Below, in pieces: positions 34,131-43,232 of a stretch of DNA of 64,000 nucleotides. The notes under the pieces are model-generated. The model saw only the letters and a list, made by a program, of their open reading frames with translations. It had not been told where the DNA came from and ran no database searches. This DNA comes from Flavobacterium rakeshii (GTDB lineage Bacteria; Bacteroidota; Bacteroidia; Flavobacteriales; Flavobacteriaceae). A program made the position numbers and the translations under genes. Every line of letters starts with the position of its first letter. The stretch's first letter is position 1. The stretch is taken from positions 1 through 64,000 of the forward strand of contig NZ_WOWP01000045.1 of NCBI RefSeq assembly GCF_009741375.1, in the 5' to 3' direction.

Positions 34131-34454
34131 CTAGCAGCTTAACTGGCTTTGAAATAACTCTTCGGCAATATTAAGATTGTAATAGTTTCTATACTCCGGA
34201 TTTATAATCACTTCAAATTTTTTACGGAATACCAGGTATTCATCATTTGTAAAATCTTCCAGGATTATTTTTACAAGATACGGACTCCCCTTACTAAGTT
34301 TTTCCCTGTCTATGCAAATTACCGAAGCATTAAAACAATCTTCATACTGATGGTAAAAGCCCGCACCTATAGGTTCAAAACGGGAGGTATCAATATCTCT
34401 TACTTTTAAAAGAGTGGTAAGCTCCTGTGAGTTGTTAATTTGTTCTGTCTTCAC
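34131..34454 (-). CDS. Hypothetical protein, 107 aa
   Basis: I do not recognise the family. It is a small acidic, soluble protein with mixed helix and strand pattern (LTTLLKVRDIDTS, FYHQYEDCFNASVICIDREKL, LVKIILEDFTNDEYLVFRKKFEVIIN). It converges on dnaX with a 5-bp gap, so no room for a terminator exists between them. The upstream 78 bp to the DUF4294 gene end holds an A/T-rich stretch. Confidence 0.55.
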   Translation of the reverse strand: MKTEQINNSQELTTLLKVRDIDTSRFEPIGAGFYHQYEDCFNASVICIDREKLSKGSPYLVKIILEDFTNDEYLVFRKKFEVIINPEYRNYYNLNIAEELFQSQLSC

Positions 34455-34532
34455 CTTCTTTTTCTTTTCCTTGATGCAAAGGTCACACTATAGGTTTAAA
34501 AAAAAGAAAAGCCCATATTAATTAATTTTTAA

Positions 34533-35210
34533 TTATTTAGCTTTAGTTTTATTCCTCCAAAGCTCAGTTATAGCATCATAATCAATTTTAAAAGCCGGTT
34601 CCTGCCTTGCCAGTCTATGAGAGTCAAAAGCCTGTAATAAATAACCTTCAATGTAGTAATCTTCGGCAACTGTAGCAGGGCTATATTCGCGCTTCAGGTC
34701 TATATCAAACATCTTGGCGATTCGACTGGACCAAAAAGCCTTCCAACCACTTTTATGCTCCTTAATAAGATTGAAGGTAGACTCCCCTGTTTGCCTGTGT
34801 ATTAATTTTACAAGTATTTGTCCGTCTTTCCTTGAAAGTTTTTTTAACTGGTCTTCAAACTCATTTTCAAGGTAGTTTTCAACTATTTTGGCATATTTTT
34901 TTCGCTCCTTATCTGTTTTTAACTTCTCCATATTAGCACTAAGCATGGTAAGTCTGTCGGCAGCTATTTTAGCATAGGGATATACCTTTAAAACCCTTCT
35001 TTTAAGTATCAGTAAACTTTTTTTCTGTTCGGCACTAATTGTATCATCCACATTAGATATAACCATCTCTTCTAAATCGTATTCAAAGGTTATACTATCA
35101 TTCTCCACCTGGTTCACAACACCTTTTTTTATGGTATCCTGAACAACCTCCTGACTAAAGCCTGAAAGAAGTGAAAAAAGTACTAATATGACTGAAAATT
35201 GTGCTCTCAT
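34533..35210 (-). CDS. DUF4294 family secreted protein
   Basis: The 225-aa precursor has a signal peptide (MRAQFSVILVLFSLLSGFS, cleavage before QEV). The mature part holds a basic helical region with RRVLKVYPYAKIAADRLTML, DKERKKYAKIVENYLENEFEDQLKKLSRKDGQILVKLIHRQTGES and SGWKAFWSSRIAKMFDIDLK, the DUF4294 pattern of Bacteroidetes. No function is known. It is divergent from the M42 peptidase gene across 79 bp. Confidence 0.8.
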   Translation of the reverse strand: MRAQFSVILVLFSLLSGFSQEVVQDTIKKGVVNQVENDSITFEYDLEEMVISNVDDTISAEQKKSLLILKRRVLKVYPYAKIAADRLTMLSANMEKLKTDKERKKYAKIVENYLENEFEDQLKKLSRKDGQILVKLIHRQTGESTFNLIKEHKSGWKAFWSSRIAKMFDIDLKREYSPATVAEDYYIEGYLLQAFDSHRLARQEPAFKIDYDAITELWRNKTKAK

Positions 35211-35289
35211 TATTAAAAATTTATCCCAAATTTAGACATTTATATGTTACTCTGTAATGTAATTAGTAATTTAGCCAAAATTTATTTGT

Positions 35290-36378
35290 ATGTCAGAAAA
35301 ATCTATACTAAACGCTAAATCGTTAGACTTTTTAGAACAATATTTAAACAACCCGTCCCCTACCGGATATGAAGCCGGTGGCCAAAAAATATGGATGGAA
35401 TACCTAAAGCCATATGTTGATACTTTTATAACAGATACATATGGTTCTGCAGTAGGTATTATCAATCCTGATGCCAAATACAAAGTTGTAATTGAGGGCC
35501 ACAGTGACGAAATATCATGGTATGTAAACTATATAACGGATAACGGACTGATTTATGTTATAAGAAACGGAGGATCTGACCACATGATTGCTCCTTCAAA
35601 ACGTGTTAACATACATACTAAAAAAGGTATTGTAAAAGGTGTTTTCGGTTGGCCGGCAATACACACCCGCCTTCGCGACAAGGAAGAGCAGCCTAAAATA
35701 GAAAACATATTTATTGACCTTGGGTGCTCTACTAAAGAAGAAGTTGAAAAACTTGGAGTACACGTAGGCTGTGTGGTTACTTACCCGGATGATTTTATGG
35801 TTCTTAACGAAAATAAATTTGTTTGTAGGGCTATTGATAACCGTATAGGTGGTTTTATGATTGCCGAAGTTGCAAGATTACTACACGAAAACAAGAAAAA
35901 ACTTCCGTTTGGATTATATATAACAAACTCTGTACAGGAAGAAGTTGGTTTAAGAGGTGCCGAGATGATAACTAATACCATCCGCCCTAATGTAGCTATT
36001 GTAACCGATGTTTGCCACGACAGTACAACCCCAATGATTGATAAACGTATTGAGGGTGAAACTCAAATAGGTAAAGGTCCGGTTATTACTTATGCTCCGG
36101 CTGTACAAAACAATCTTAGGGAACTTATTATTGATGCTGCCGAAAATAACAGTATACCTTTCCAAAGACTGGCTTCATCAAGAGTAACCGGTACAGATAC
36201 CGATGCTTTTGCTTACAGTAACGGTGGTGTAGCTTCTGCCCTTATTTCACTTCCTTTACGCTACATGCACACTACGGTAGAAATGGTACACCGTGATGAT
36301 GTAGAAAACGTAATTAAACTGATTTACGAATCACTGCTTAAAATTGAAAACGAAGAGACTTTCTCTTACTTCAAATAA
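35290..36378 (+). CDS. M42-family glutamyl aminopeptidase
   Basis: This 362-aa dinuclear-metal aminopeptidase (often mislabelled endoglucanase) has the metal ligands in GHSDEISWYV, CRAIDNRIGG, SVQEEVGLRGAE and the last His in YMHTTVEM. These enzymes form tetrahedral dodecamers that trim peptides after proteasome-like proteases. No signal peptide is present. A terminator follows directly. Confidence 0.93.
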   Translation: MSEKSILNAKSLDFLEQYLNNPSPTGYEAGGQKIWMEYLKPYVDTFITDTYGSAVGIINPDAKYKVVIEGHSDEISWYVNYITDNGLIYVIRNGGSDHMIAPSKRVNIHTKKGIVKGVFGWPAIHTRLRDKEEQPKIENIFIDLGCSTKEEVEKLGVHVGCVVTYPDDFMVLNENKFVCRAIDNRIGGFMIAEVARLLHENKKKLPFGLYITNSVQEEVGLRGAEMITNTIRPNVAIVTDVCHDSTTPMIDKRIEGETQIGKGPVITYAPAVQNNLRELIIDAAENNSIPFQRLASSRVTGTDTDAFAYSNGGVASALISLPLRYMHTTVEMVHRDDVENVIKLIYESLLKIENEETFSYFK

Positions 36379-36381
36379 TTA

Positions 36382-36408
36382 AAAAAGCACCTCTATGAGG
36401 TGCTTTTT
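36382..36408 (+). terminator. Terminator after the M42 gene
   Basis: A 12-bp stem AAAAAGCACCTC/GAGGTGCTTTTT with a 3-nt loop lies 3 bp after the stop. Confidence 0.85.
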
Positions 36409-36430
36409 AATTTAGGACATAAAGTATTAA

Positions 36431-36814
36431 TTATGCGTTTTTAAGAAACTCCAATGCTTCTGTAGCATTTGATGCTTCAGCATATTTTTCAGCTGTTTGA
36501 CCTCTTTCGTCTTTAGCTAATACATAAGCTCCGTTATCAATTAATAACTTCAAAATTTCAACGTTGTTGTAACGTGCTGCCAGCATTAAAGGTGTTTTAC
36601 CGTTAGATGTTTCATTAACATCTACACCGTATTCAATGAATTTTTTTACAGTATCTACATCACCTTTACAAATAGCATTGCAAAGTGGTGTATTGGTTTT
36701 ATACTCCTTTACTAACTCAAATCCGGCTGATGCAGGTTGAACAGTTGTTGATGCCATTGCAGCATTACTAAATGCAAATATGGCTAAGCCTAAATAAATG
36801 ATCGTTTTTTTCAT
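36431..36814 (-). CDS. Secreted ankyrin-repeat protein
   Basis: The 127-aa precursor has a signal peptide (MKKTIIYLGLAIFAFSNAAMA) and about two and a half ankyrin repeats: NTPLCNAICKGDVDTVKKFIEYGVDVNE, KTPLMLAARYNNVEILKLLIDNGAY and a third, RGQTAEKYAEAS. It is probably a small periplasmic protein-interaction module. No partner is visible nearby; it stands alone on the minus strand. Confidence 0.85.
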   Translation of the reverse strand: MKKTIIYLGLAIFAFSNAAMASTTVQPASAGFELVKEYKTNTPLCNAICKGDVDTVKKFIEYGVDVNETSNGKTPLMLAARYNNVEILKLLIDNGAYVLAKDERGQTAEKYAEASNATEALEFLKNA

Positions 36815-36946
36815 GATGATTGATTTTATAATTGATGATTTGATTTGCTTTAATAGACGACCATAAACAATTAAACGTTACAGTACGATTTTTATTTTAA
36901 CATTTATTTAACAGTACTCATCTTACTATGCAGGCATATAAAAACA

Positions 36947-36974
36947 AAAGCGTCCCGCACAGGCAGGACGCTTT
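36947..36974 (-). terminator. Terminator after purC
   Basis: The stem AAAGCGTCC/GGACGCTTT lies 21 bp beyond the purC stop and is followed on the minus strand by TTTTGTTTTT. Confidence 0.7.
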
Positions 36975-36995
36975 CAACGATTATTTATCGTAAAA

Positions 36996-37943
36996 TTATT
37001 TATTTAAAAATGCTACAACATTTTTTTCTATTCGACTGTTAATATCCGAAATATCAGCTTTAGCAAACTTCTCTCCCAAGATATTTTCATAAAGCTCAAT
37101 ATATCTTTCAGAAACGCTTTCAATATATTCCTCTGTCATTTCAGGTATTTGCTGACCATCTTTACCCTGAAAACCGTTAGCGATAAGCCACTGTCTTACA
37201 AACTCTTTAGAAAGCTGTTTTTGAGCCTCGCCTTTATTTTGACGCTCCTGGTAACCATCGGCATAAAAATAACGGGAAGAATCCGGTGTGTGTATCTCGT
37301 CAATCAATACAATTTTACCGTCTTTAGTTTTACCAAACTCATATTTGGTATCTACTAAAATAAGTCCTCTTGAAGCAGCAATCTCAGTACCTCTCTGGAA
37401 AAGATCTCTTGTATATTTTTCAAGTACAAGGTAATCTTCCTCGCTTACAATACCGTTTGCTAAAATAGCTTCGCGGGAAATATCCATATCGTGCTCACCA
37501 TTATCTGCCTTTGTTGTAGGAGTGATAATTGGTGTAGGGAATTTATCGTTCTCTTTAAGTCCTTCCGGAAGTTCAACACCGCAAAGTACTCTCTTACCTG
37601 CAGCATATTCGCGGGCAGCATGACCTGAAAGGTAACCACGAATAACCATTTCAACTTTAAACGGATCACATAAATGACCTACAGCTACGTTTGGATCTGG
37701 TGTATCAATTAACCAGTTAGGAACGATATCTTCTGTAAGACGCATAAATTTAGTTGCAATCTGGTTAAGTATCTGTCCTTTGTATGGTATACCTTTTGGC
37801 ATAACCACATCAAAAGCCGAAAGCCTGTCGGTCGCAACCATAACAAGCAGTTCGTCGTTAATATTATATACTTCCCTTACCTTACCGCGGTAAACCGATT
37901 TTTGTCCCGGAAAATTGAAATCAGTGGTCGTGATGGTGTTCAT
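36996..37943 (-). CDS. purC: SAICAR synthetase
   Basis: Phosphoribosylaminoimidazole-succinocarboxamide synthase joins aspartate to CAIR in purine synthesis. The 315-aa sequence is of the longer eukaryote-like length and shows [47 protein letters not shown] and [13 protein letters not shown], the family's ATP/substrate blocks. It is a single gene here, away from other pur genes. Confidence 0.95.
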   Translation of the reverse strand: MNTITTTDFNFPGQKSVYRGKVREVYNINDELLVMVATDRLSAFDVVMPKGIPYKGQILNQIATKFMRLTEDIVPNWLIDTPDPNVAVGHLCDPFKVEMVIRGYLSGHAAREYAAGKRVLCGVELPEGLKENDKFPTPIITPTTKADNGEHDMDISREAILANGIVSEEDYLVLEKYTRDLFQRGTEIAASRGLILVDTKYEFGKTKDGKIVLIDEIHTPDSSRYFYADGYQERQNKGEAQKQLSKEFVRQWLIANGFQGKDGQQIPEMTEEYIESVSERYIELYENILGEKFAKADISDINSRIEKNVVAFLNK

Positions 37944-37994
37944 TACCTTATAGTGTTATTTCATGTTTAACAAGCTGCAAAAATAAGAAACTTA

Positions 37995-38390
37995 TTATTG
38001 CAAATTTTGCTTTTTATCATACTTTTTAGTCCTTATTCCATAAGCTATATTAATAGCCAGCATTAATAATGCAAATAAGCTATAACCAAATTGAAGACCG
38101 GTACCCATCATTCCGACACAAGGAATAAGAAAGGCTAAATTAAAAAGTGCAAATGTTTTATTCAATTTCAAATCAAAAAACCACATTATACCATAACTGA
38201 GAAAAGAAATAAGTAAAACTAATACAGATAAAACAGGTGTTATGCTGGTAAAATTTAAATCCCATGCATTACCAACAGTTTTATTTATGCCAAAATTTCT
38301 CCATCTGTCATCTAAAACAGCATAAGTAATGGTAGATAGTATTAATAGCAAAGTAAAAAGAAATGAATTTCTTGGCTTGGTAAAATCCAT
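37995..38390 (-). CDS. Hypothetical membrane protein with four helices
   Basis: The 131-aa protein has about four membrane helices: SFLFTLLLILSTITYAVL, LSVLVLLISFLSYGIMWFF, FALFNLAFLIPCVGMMG, YSLFALLMLAINIAYGI. The C-terminus is basic (RTKKYDKKQ). ATG 38390 is chosen over the start 36 bp upstream, since the extra residues run into the terminator hairpin. No family is recognised. It lies downstream of phoH but is separated from it by a hairpin. Confidence 0.65.
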   Translation of the reverse strand: MDFTKPRNSFLFTLLLILSTITYAVLDDRWRNFGINKTVGNAWDLNFTSITPVLSVLVLLISFLSYGIMWFFDLKLNKTFALFNLAFLIPCVGMMGTGLQFGYSLFALLMLAINIAYGIRTKKYDKKQNLQ

Positions 38391-38403
38391 TGTAAATAAA
38401 TAT

Positions 38404-38434
38404 AATGCCCTTTGGTTGGTTACCAAAGGGCATT
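38404..38434 (-). terminator. Terminator between phoH and the membrane-protein gene
   Basis: A 12-bp stem AATGCCCTTTGG/CCAAAGGGCATT begins 23 bp after the phoH stop on the minus strand and is followed by an A/T-rich tail. Confidence 0.65.
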
Positions 38435-38456
38435 GATTAATTATTGGTTTTTAATT

Positions 38457-39404
38457 TTAATCGTGGTTTTCTATGCTTTTATAAGCATCAATAATTTTCT
38501 TAACGAGTTTGTGGCGAACAATATCCTTATCATCCAGATATAAAATACCCACACCATCTACATTTTTAAGAATTAAAAGTGCCTCTTTAAGTCCGGATGT
38601 AGTTCTGCGAGGTAAATCTACCTGTCCCGGGTCGCCTGTAATCATAAACTTAGCGTTACGCCCCATACGGGTAAGAAACATCTTCATTTGCGAATGGGTT
38701 GTATTTTGTGCCTCATCCAGAATCACGAAAGCATTATCAAGCGTACGCCCTCTCATAAAGGCAAGTGGCGCTATCTGGATAATACCTTTAAGGATATAAT
38801 CTTCCAGCTTTTCATGCGGAATCATATCACGCAGGGCATCATATAACGGTTGCATGTAAGGATCCAGTTTTTCCTTCATATCCCCCGGTAAAAATCCAAG
38901 GTTCTCTCCCGCCTCTACAGCCGGGCGTGTTAATATAATACGCTTAACCTGTTTTTCTTTAAGTGCTTTTACGGCAAGGGCAACACCTGTGTAGGTTTTA
39001 CCTGTACCGGCAGGCCCTACGGCAAATACCATATCATTTTTATACATGGAATCTACCAGCTTTTGCTGGTTTGGGGTAATGGCTTTAATAAGCTTCCCTC
39101 CTACACCGTGTACCAGTATTTTATCGCTGGGATCCATAATTTCGGTTTGGGAGTCGCTTTGTATTACCCTTTCAATAACATTATCATCTATGTTATTGTA
39201 GCGTGTAAAATGTAGCATTAGCCTTTTAAACCGCTTTTCAAACTCATCAAGTATTTCCTTTTCTCCAAAGGCTTTAAGTGTAGTACCCCTTGCTACGATT
39301 TTTAATTTGGGGTAGTATTTTTTAATAGTTTCCAGGTGGGAGTCCTGTGCGCCCCAAAAATCTTTTGGAGCGATGTCTACAAGTTCAATTATTCTTTCGT
39401 TCAA
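38457..39404 (-). CDS. PhoH-family ATPase
   Basis: The 315-aa protein has an N-terminal KH-like/RNA-binding region (about 15-75) and the PhoH ATPase with Walker A GPAGTGKTYTG, LTRPAVEAGENLGFLPGD and Walker B AFVILDEAQNTTHSQMKMFLTRMG. It ends with ITGDPGQVDLP. Relatives (YbeZ type) take part in rRNA processing with YbeY. It is divergent from the SAM hydrolase gene. Confidence 0.92.
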   Translation of the reverse strand: MNERIIELVDIAPKDFWGAQDSHLETIKKYYPKLKIVARGTTLKAFGEKEILDEFEKRFKRLMLHFTRYNNIDDNVIERVIQSDSQTEIMDPSDKILVHGVGGKLIKAITPNQQKLVDSMYKNDMVFAVGPAGTGKTYTGVALAVKALKEKQVKRIILTRPAVEAGENLGFLPGDMKEKLDPYMQPLYDALRDMIPHEKLEDYILKGIIQIAPLAFMRGRTLDNAFVILDEAQNTTHSQMKMFLTRMGRNAKFMITGDPGQVDLPRRTTSGLKEALLILKNVDGVGILYLDDKDIVRHKLVKKIIDAYKSIENHD

Positions 39405-39508
39405 AAGCAGTTGTTTTTAATTAAGATTGGTAGCTATATAATTATTAGCTTTGCAATCAAATTTAGTGAATTTTTGAAATCGCTTATTTAAAACTTTTGC
39501 ACAATTTT

Positions 39509-40336
39509 ATGTCAATAATTACCCTTACTACCGACTTTGGCATCAAAGACCATTTTGTGGGCGCTTTGAAAGGGAAAATTATATCTGATTATGCAGAAGC
39601 CCGCATTGTAGACATTTCCCACCATATAGACCTATTTAATGTTTCGGAAGCCAGTTATGTAATTGGTGCTGCTTACAACAGTTTTCCTAAAGGTACGGTT
39701 CACCTTATTGGTGTAGATGCCGAACTTACCAAAGAAAACAAGCACATAGCCATGCAATGGAACGACCATTACTTTATTTGTGCCGATAATGGGATTTTAA
39801 GTATCCTTACCCGAAAAGTAGTACCACAACGCATAGTGGAAATAAACATTCACGACCGCCTCCCTAGTGGTAGTACAGCTATGGATGTGTTTGTAACGGT
39901 AGCCTGCCACCTGGCAAAAGGGGGATCACTAAGTGTTATTGGGAGGGAAATACAGTCGCTTAAGGAAACTAACGAACTTAAGGCTGTTGTGGCAAGCGAT
40001 AAAAATTCTATTAAAGGATATGTAGTATACATAGACCATTTTGGTAACTGTGTTACTAACATTTCACAAAAACTGGTTAAGGAAGTTGCCAAAGGCAGAA
40101 ACTTCGAAATAACCTTTAGCACCAAAACTATTAAAGCTGTTAAATCAGGATACTCTGATTTTGCTGTAAACGAGAAGTTTTCCCTAAAGGATTATGAAGG
40201 AGAAAAGCTGGCTATTTTTAATGAGGCCGGTTACCTTGAAGTTGCAATATACAGGAGTAACCCGTTAACTGTAGGCACCGCCCGCACACTCCTGGGACTT
40301 AAGTTTAGGGATGTGGTAAATGTGGTTTTTAAATAG
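39509..40336 (+). CDS. SAM hydroxide adenosyltransferase (DUF62/SAM hydrolase family)
   Basis: This 275-aa enzyme family cleaves S-adenosylmethionine with water to adenosine and methionine and is related to fluorinase. It shows ITLTTDFGIKDHFVGALKG with the SAM-ribose Asp, VDISHHIDLFNV, the ADNGIL segment, and the C-terminal VYIDHFGNCVTNIS. ATG 39509 is chosen over an upstream TTG since the strand starts at once. A small monooxygenase gene follows 58 bp later. Confidence 0.88.
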   Translation: MSIITLTTDFGIKDHFVGALKGKIISDYAEARIVDISHHIDLFNVSEASYVIGAAYNSFPKGTVHLIGVDAELTKENKHIAMQWNDHYFICADNGILSILTRKVVPQRIVEINIHDRLPSGSTAMDVFVTVACHLAKGGSLSVIGREIQSLKETNELKAVVASDKNSIKGYVVYIDHFGNCVTNISQKLVKEVAKGRNFEITFSTKTIKAVKSGYSDFAVNEKFSLKDYEGEKLAIFNEAGYLEVAIYRSNPLTVGTARTLLGLKFRDVVNVVFK

Positions 40337-40394
40337 TTTTAGGCAAATTAATAATAATTACACGATACAATAACAATAAAATTTAAAAAACAGT

Positions 40395-40691
40395 ATGTTT
40401 GTACGGATTGTAAAAATGAGCTTTCAGGAAGATAAAGTGGATATATTTCTAAATAACTTCCATGAATTCAAACAACACATACGAAATTATCCCGGAAACC
40501 GTTTTTTAGAACTATACAGGGATAAAAAAGATCCTTCGGTATTTTTTACCTACAGTTATTGGGAAACCGAAGAAGATTTAGAAAGCTACCGTCACTCTGA
40601 TTTGTTTGAAGAGGTATGGTCGTTTACAAAAAAACTGTTTAAAGACAGGCCTGAGGCCTGGAGTGTAGACAAAGTAGTTAGTTTACCATAA
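40395..40691 (+). CDS. ABM-domain (antibiotic biosynthesis monooxygenase-like) protein
   Basis: This 98-aa dimeric alpha/beta ferredoxin-like protein has MFVRIVKMSFQEDKVDIFLNNF, GNRFLELYRDKKDPSVFFTYSYWETEEDLESYRHS and ends VDKVVSLP, the ABM pattern. Such proteins oxidise small molecules or degrade haem; none of those functions is shown here. It lies 47 bp before gldF. Confidence 0.8.
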   Translation: MFVRIVKMSFQEDKVDIFLNNFHEFKQHIRNYPGNRFLELYRDKKDPSVFFTYSYWETEEDLESYRHSDLFEEVWSFTKKLFKDRPEAWSVDKVVSLP

Positions 40692-40738
40692 AAACATTAA
40701 TAACTGTTAACCATAAACTAAAAACCAGGCATTACTAT

Positions 40739-41464
40739 ATGAAAGCATTGCTGCTACGAGAAATCAAATCCTTTTTCGGGTCACCTATAGGGTATTTGGT
40801 TATTGCTATTTTCCTTTTGCTTAACGGGTTGTTCCTTTGGGTATTTGAAGGCGACTTTAATATACTTAACAGCGGATTTGCCGATTTAAGCCCCTTCTTT
40901 ACGCTTGCACCATGGATACTTATTTTCCTCATCCCGGCAGTAACCATGCGTAGCTTTTCTGACGAAAAGAAACAGGGAACCATAGAACTTTTATTTACCA
41001 AACCTATTACTGTTTGGGAAATGGTTAACGGAAAATTCTTCGGGGCACTTTTGCTAATTATATTAGCAATACTACCTACCATAGTTTATGTTTTTGTACT
41101 GTCATCACTAGGAGACCCATCGGGAAGTATAGATACCGGTAGTATAATAGGATCATACTTCGGTTTGCTATTCCTTATCTCCGGATATTCGGCTATAGGT
41201 ATATTTACCTCTGCCCTATCAGATAACCAGATTGTAGCCTTTATAATGGCTGTTTTTCTTTGCTTTGTATTCTACTATGGTTTTGAAGGTATTTCTGCCA
41301 TAGCAGGAGGCTTTAGTGATTTTGTTTCAGCTTTAGGTATGGATTACCACTTTAAAAGCATAAGCCGCGGTGTTATAGACACAAGAGACATTATTTACTT
41401 TGTAAGCATCACTGTACTTTTCTTATCGCTTACTGTTTATAAACTTAAAACACTTAAATGGTAA
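40739..41464 (+). CDS. gldF: Gliding-motility ABC permease
   Basis: GldF is the membrane part of the GldA-GldF-GldG ABC transporter needed for gliding in Flavobacterium. The 241-aa protein has six hydrophobic helices with the ABC-2 pattern, e.g. PIGYLVIAIFLLLNGLFLWV, FSDEKKQGTIELLFTKPI and FGLLFLISGYSAIGIF. Its stop overlaps the next start (TAATG). The ATPase GldA is not in this window. Confidence 0.93.
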   Translation: MKALLLREIKSFFGSPIGYLVIAIFLLLNGLFLWVFEGDFNILNSGFADLSPFFTLAPWILIFLIPAVTMRSFSDEKKQGTIELLFTKPITVWEMVNGKFFGALLLIILAILPTIVYVFVLSSLGDPSGSIDTGSIIGSYFGLLFLISGYSAIGIFTSALSDNQIVAFIMAVFLCFVFYYGFEGISAIAGGFSDFVSALGMDYHFKSISRGVIDTRDIIYFVSITVLFLSLTVYKLKTLKW

Positions 41465-43149
41465 TGAAAAAAGGAAAACAACATATAACGAAACAACTGC
41501 TTATAACGGTTTTACTTTTACTTGCCGTTAATTTTTTAGGCAATTTTATTTTTAAACGCTTTGACCTTACACAGGACAAACGCTATACACTATCTGAAGC
41601 AACACTAAACCTTGTAAAAAACGTAGACGAACCTGTTTATATAGACGTACTGCTTGAAGGGAATTTCCCGGGTGAGTTTAAACGTCTGCAAACAGAAACA
41701 CGTCAGTTACTGGAAGAATTTAAAGCCTATAATCCAAATATTGAATTCCACTTTGAAAATCCGCTTGCCGAAGAAGAAACCAGGCAACAGGATATGCGTA
41801 TGCTTTACAGCAGAGGCTTAACGCCTATCAGCGTTACTGTGGACGATAAAGGTAAACAAAGTCAGGAAGTAGTATTCCCGTGGGCTATTGTAAGCTATGG
41901 CGAGAAAACAACCAAGGTACAGCTTCTTAAAAACATGATGGGCGCCTCTACTGCCGAAAAGGTAGTGAGTTCGGTTCAGCACCTTGAATATGCTTTTGCC
42001 GATGCTATCAACAAGGTTACCAAAGAGAAAGAAAAGAAAATCGCTGTCATAAAAGGAAACGGAGAGCTTCATGAGTTACTTATGGCCGACTTCCTTAAAC
42101 AGGTACGCGAAAATTATTTCATAGCCCCGTTTACGCTAGATTCGGTTGCAAACAACCCGATGAATACGCTAAAATCGCTTAAAGACTATGATCTTGCTAT
42201 TATAGCAAAACCAACACTTGAATTTAGTGAAGAGGAAAAAGAAGTACTGGATCAGTATATTGTTAACGGTGGTAAAACCCTGTGGATGATAGATGCCGTA
42301 CAGGCCGAAATGGACAGCTTATATAATGAAAGCGGCAGTACGCTGGCTTTCCCGCATAAGCTTAACTTAAACGATATGTTCTTTAAATACGGTTTCCGGA
42401 TAAATCCTACACTGGTTAAAGACGAAAGAGCTACACCTGTATCACTGGCTGTAGGACAAATGGGTAGTGAAACACAATACCAGCAATACCTGTGGCGCTT
42501 TGCTCCGTTTGTATATGCCGAGTCAGACAATCCTATTGTAAAAAACATGGATGGTATTAAGTTTGAATTTGCCAATAATATTGATACTCTTAAAAACAAC
42601 ATCAGTAAAACCGTATTATTACAGTCATCCCCTTACTCAAAAGCCATAGGTACACCAACACCTATAAGCCTTGATATGGTAAACGAACAGACCAAACCGG
42701 AAGATTATGAAGGACAGGGTTATTTAACACTTTCTGTATTACTGGAAGGTCAGTTTCACTCCATGTATGAAAACAGAGTCCTTCCTTTTAAAGATCCTTC
42801 ATATAAGCCTGTTGGTGTTGATAATAAGATGATTGTTATTGCCGATGGCGACGTTATAAAGAACCAACTTGACCAAAGTTACCAGCCTCTTGAACTGGGG
42901 TATGATAAATGGACCAATCAACTTTATGATAACAAGCTTTTCCTTATGAACTGTGTAAATTATCTGTTAGATGATACAGGACTTATTAACATAAGAAGCA
43001 AGGAAGTACAACTGCCAATGCTTGATAAGGAAAAAGTTTACGAAAAGTATACCACCGTACAGTTTATAACTGTCGGATTACCAATCATAATTTTACTTGT
43101 GTTCGGCTTACTGTTTACATTTTTACGAAAAAGGAAATATTCCCGATAG
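41464..43149 (+). CDS. gldG: Gliding-motility ABC transporter substrate-binding protein
   Basis: The 561-aa protein has an N-terminal membrane helix (about 10-28, QLLITVLLLLAVNFLGNFIF), a long extracytoplasmic region with the GldG/ABC_transp_aux pattern (DLTQDKRYTLSEATLNLVKNVDEPVYIDVLLEG), and a C-terminal helix before RKRKYSR. ATG 41464, which overlaps the gldF stop, is preferred; ATG 41458 is possible. It should act with GldF in the cell envelope. Confidence 0.93.
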   Translation: MKKGKQHITKQLLITVLLLLAVNFLGNFIFKRFDLTQDKRYTLSEATLNLVKNVDEPVYIDVLLEGNFPGEFKRLQTETRQLLEEFKAYNPNIEFHFENPLAEEETRQQDMRMLYSRGLTPISVTVDDKGKQSQEVVFPWAIVSYGEKTTKVQLLKNMMGASTAEKVVSSVQHLEYAFADAINKVTKEKEKKIAVIKGNGELHELLMADFLKQVRENYFIAPFTLDSVANNPMNTLKSLKDYDLAIIAKPTLEFSEEEKEVLDQYIVNGGKTLWMIDAVQAEMDSLYNESGSTLAFPHKLNLNDMFFKYGFRINPTLVKDERATPVSLAVGQMGSETQYQQYLWRFAPFVYAESDNPIVKNMDGIKFEFANNIDTLKNNISKTVLLQSSPYSKAIGTPTPISLDMVNEQTKPEDYEGQGYLTLSVLLEGQFHSMYENRVLPFKDPSYKPVGVDNKMIVIADGDVIKNQLDQSYQPLELGYDKWTNQLYDNKLFLMNCVNYLLDDTGLINIRSKEVQLPMLDKEKVYEKYTTVQFITVGLPIIILLVFGLLFTFLRKRKYSR

Positions 43150-43232
43150 TGTTAATAAAAAATATTTCACATTCGGTTTGATTACGATATATTTGTGAAA
43201 CGTAATTTTTGCGAAAATCAAAGACCATAGAA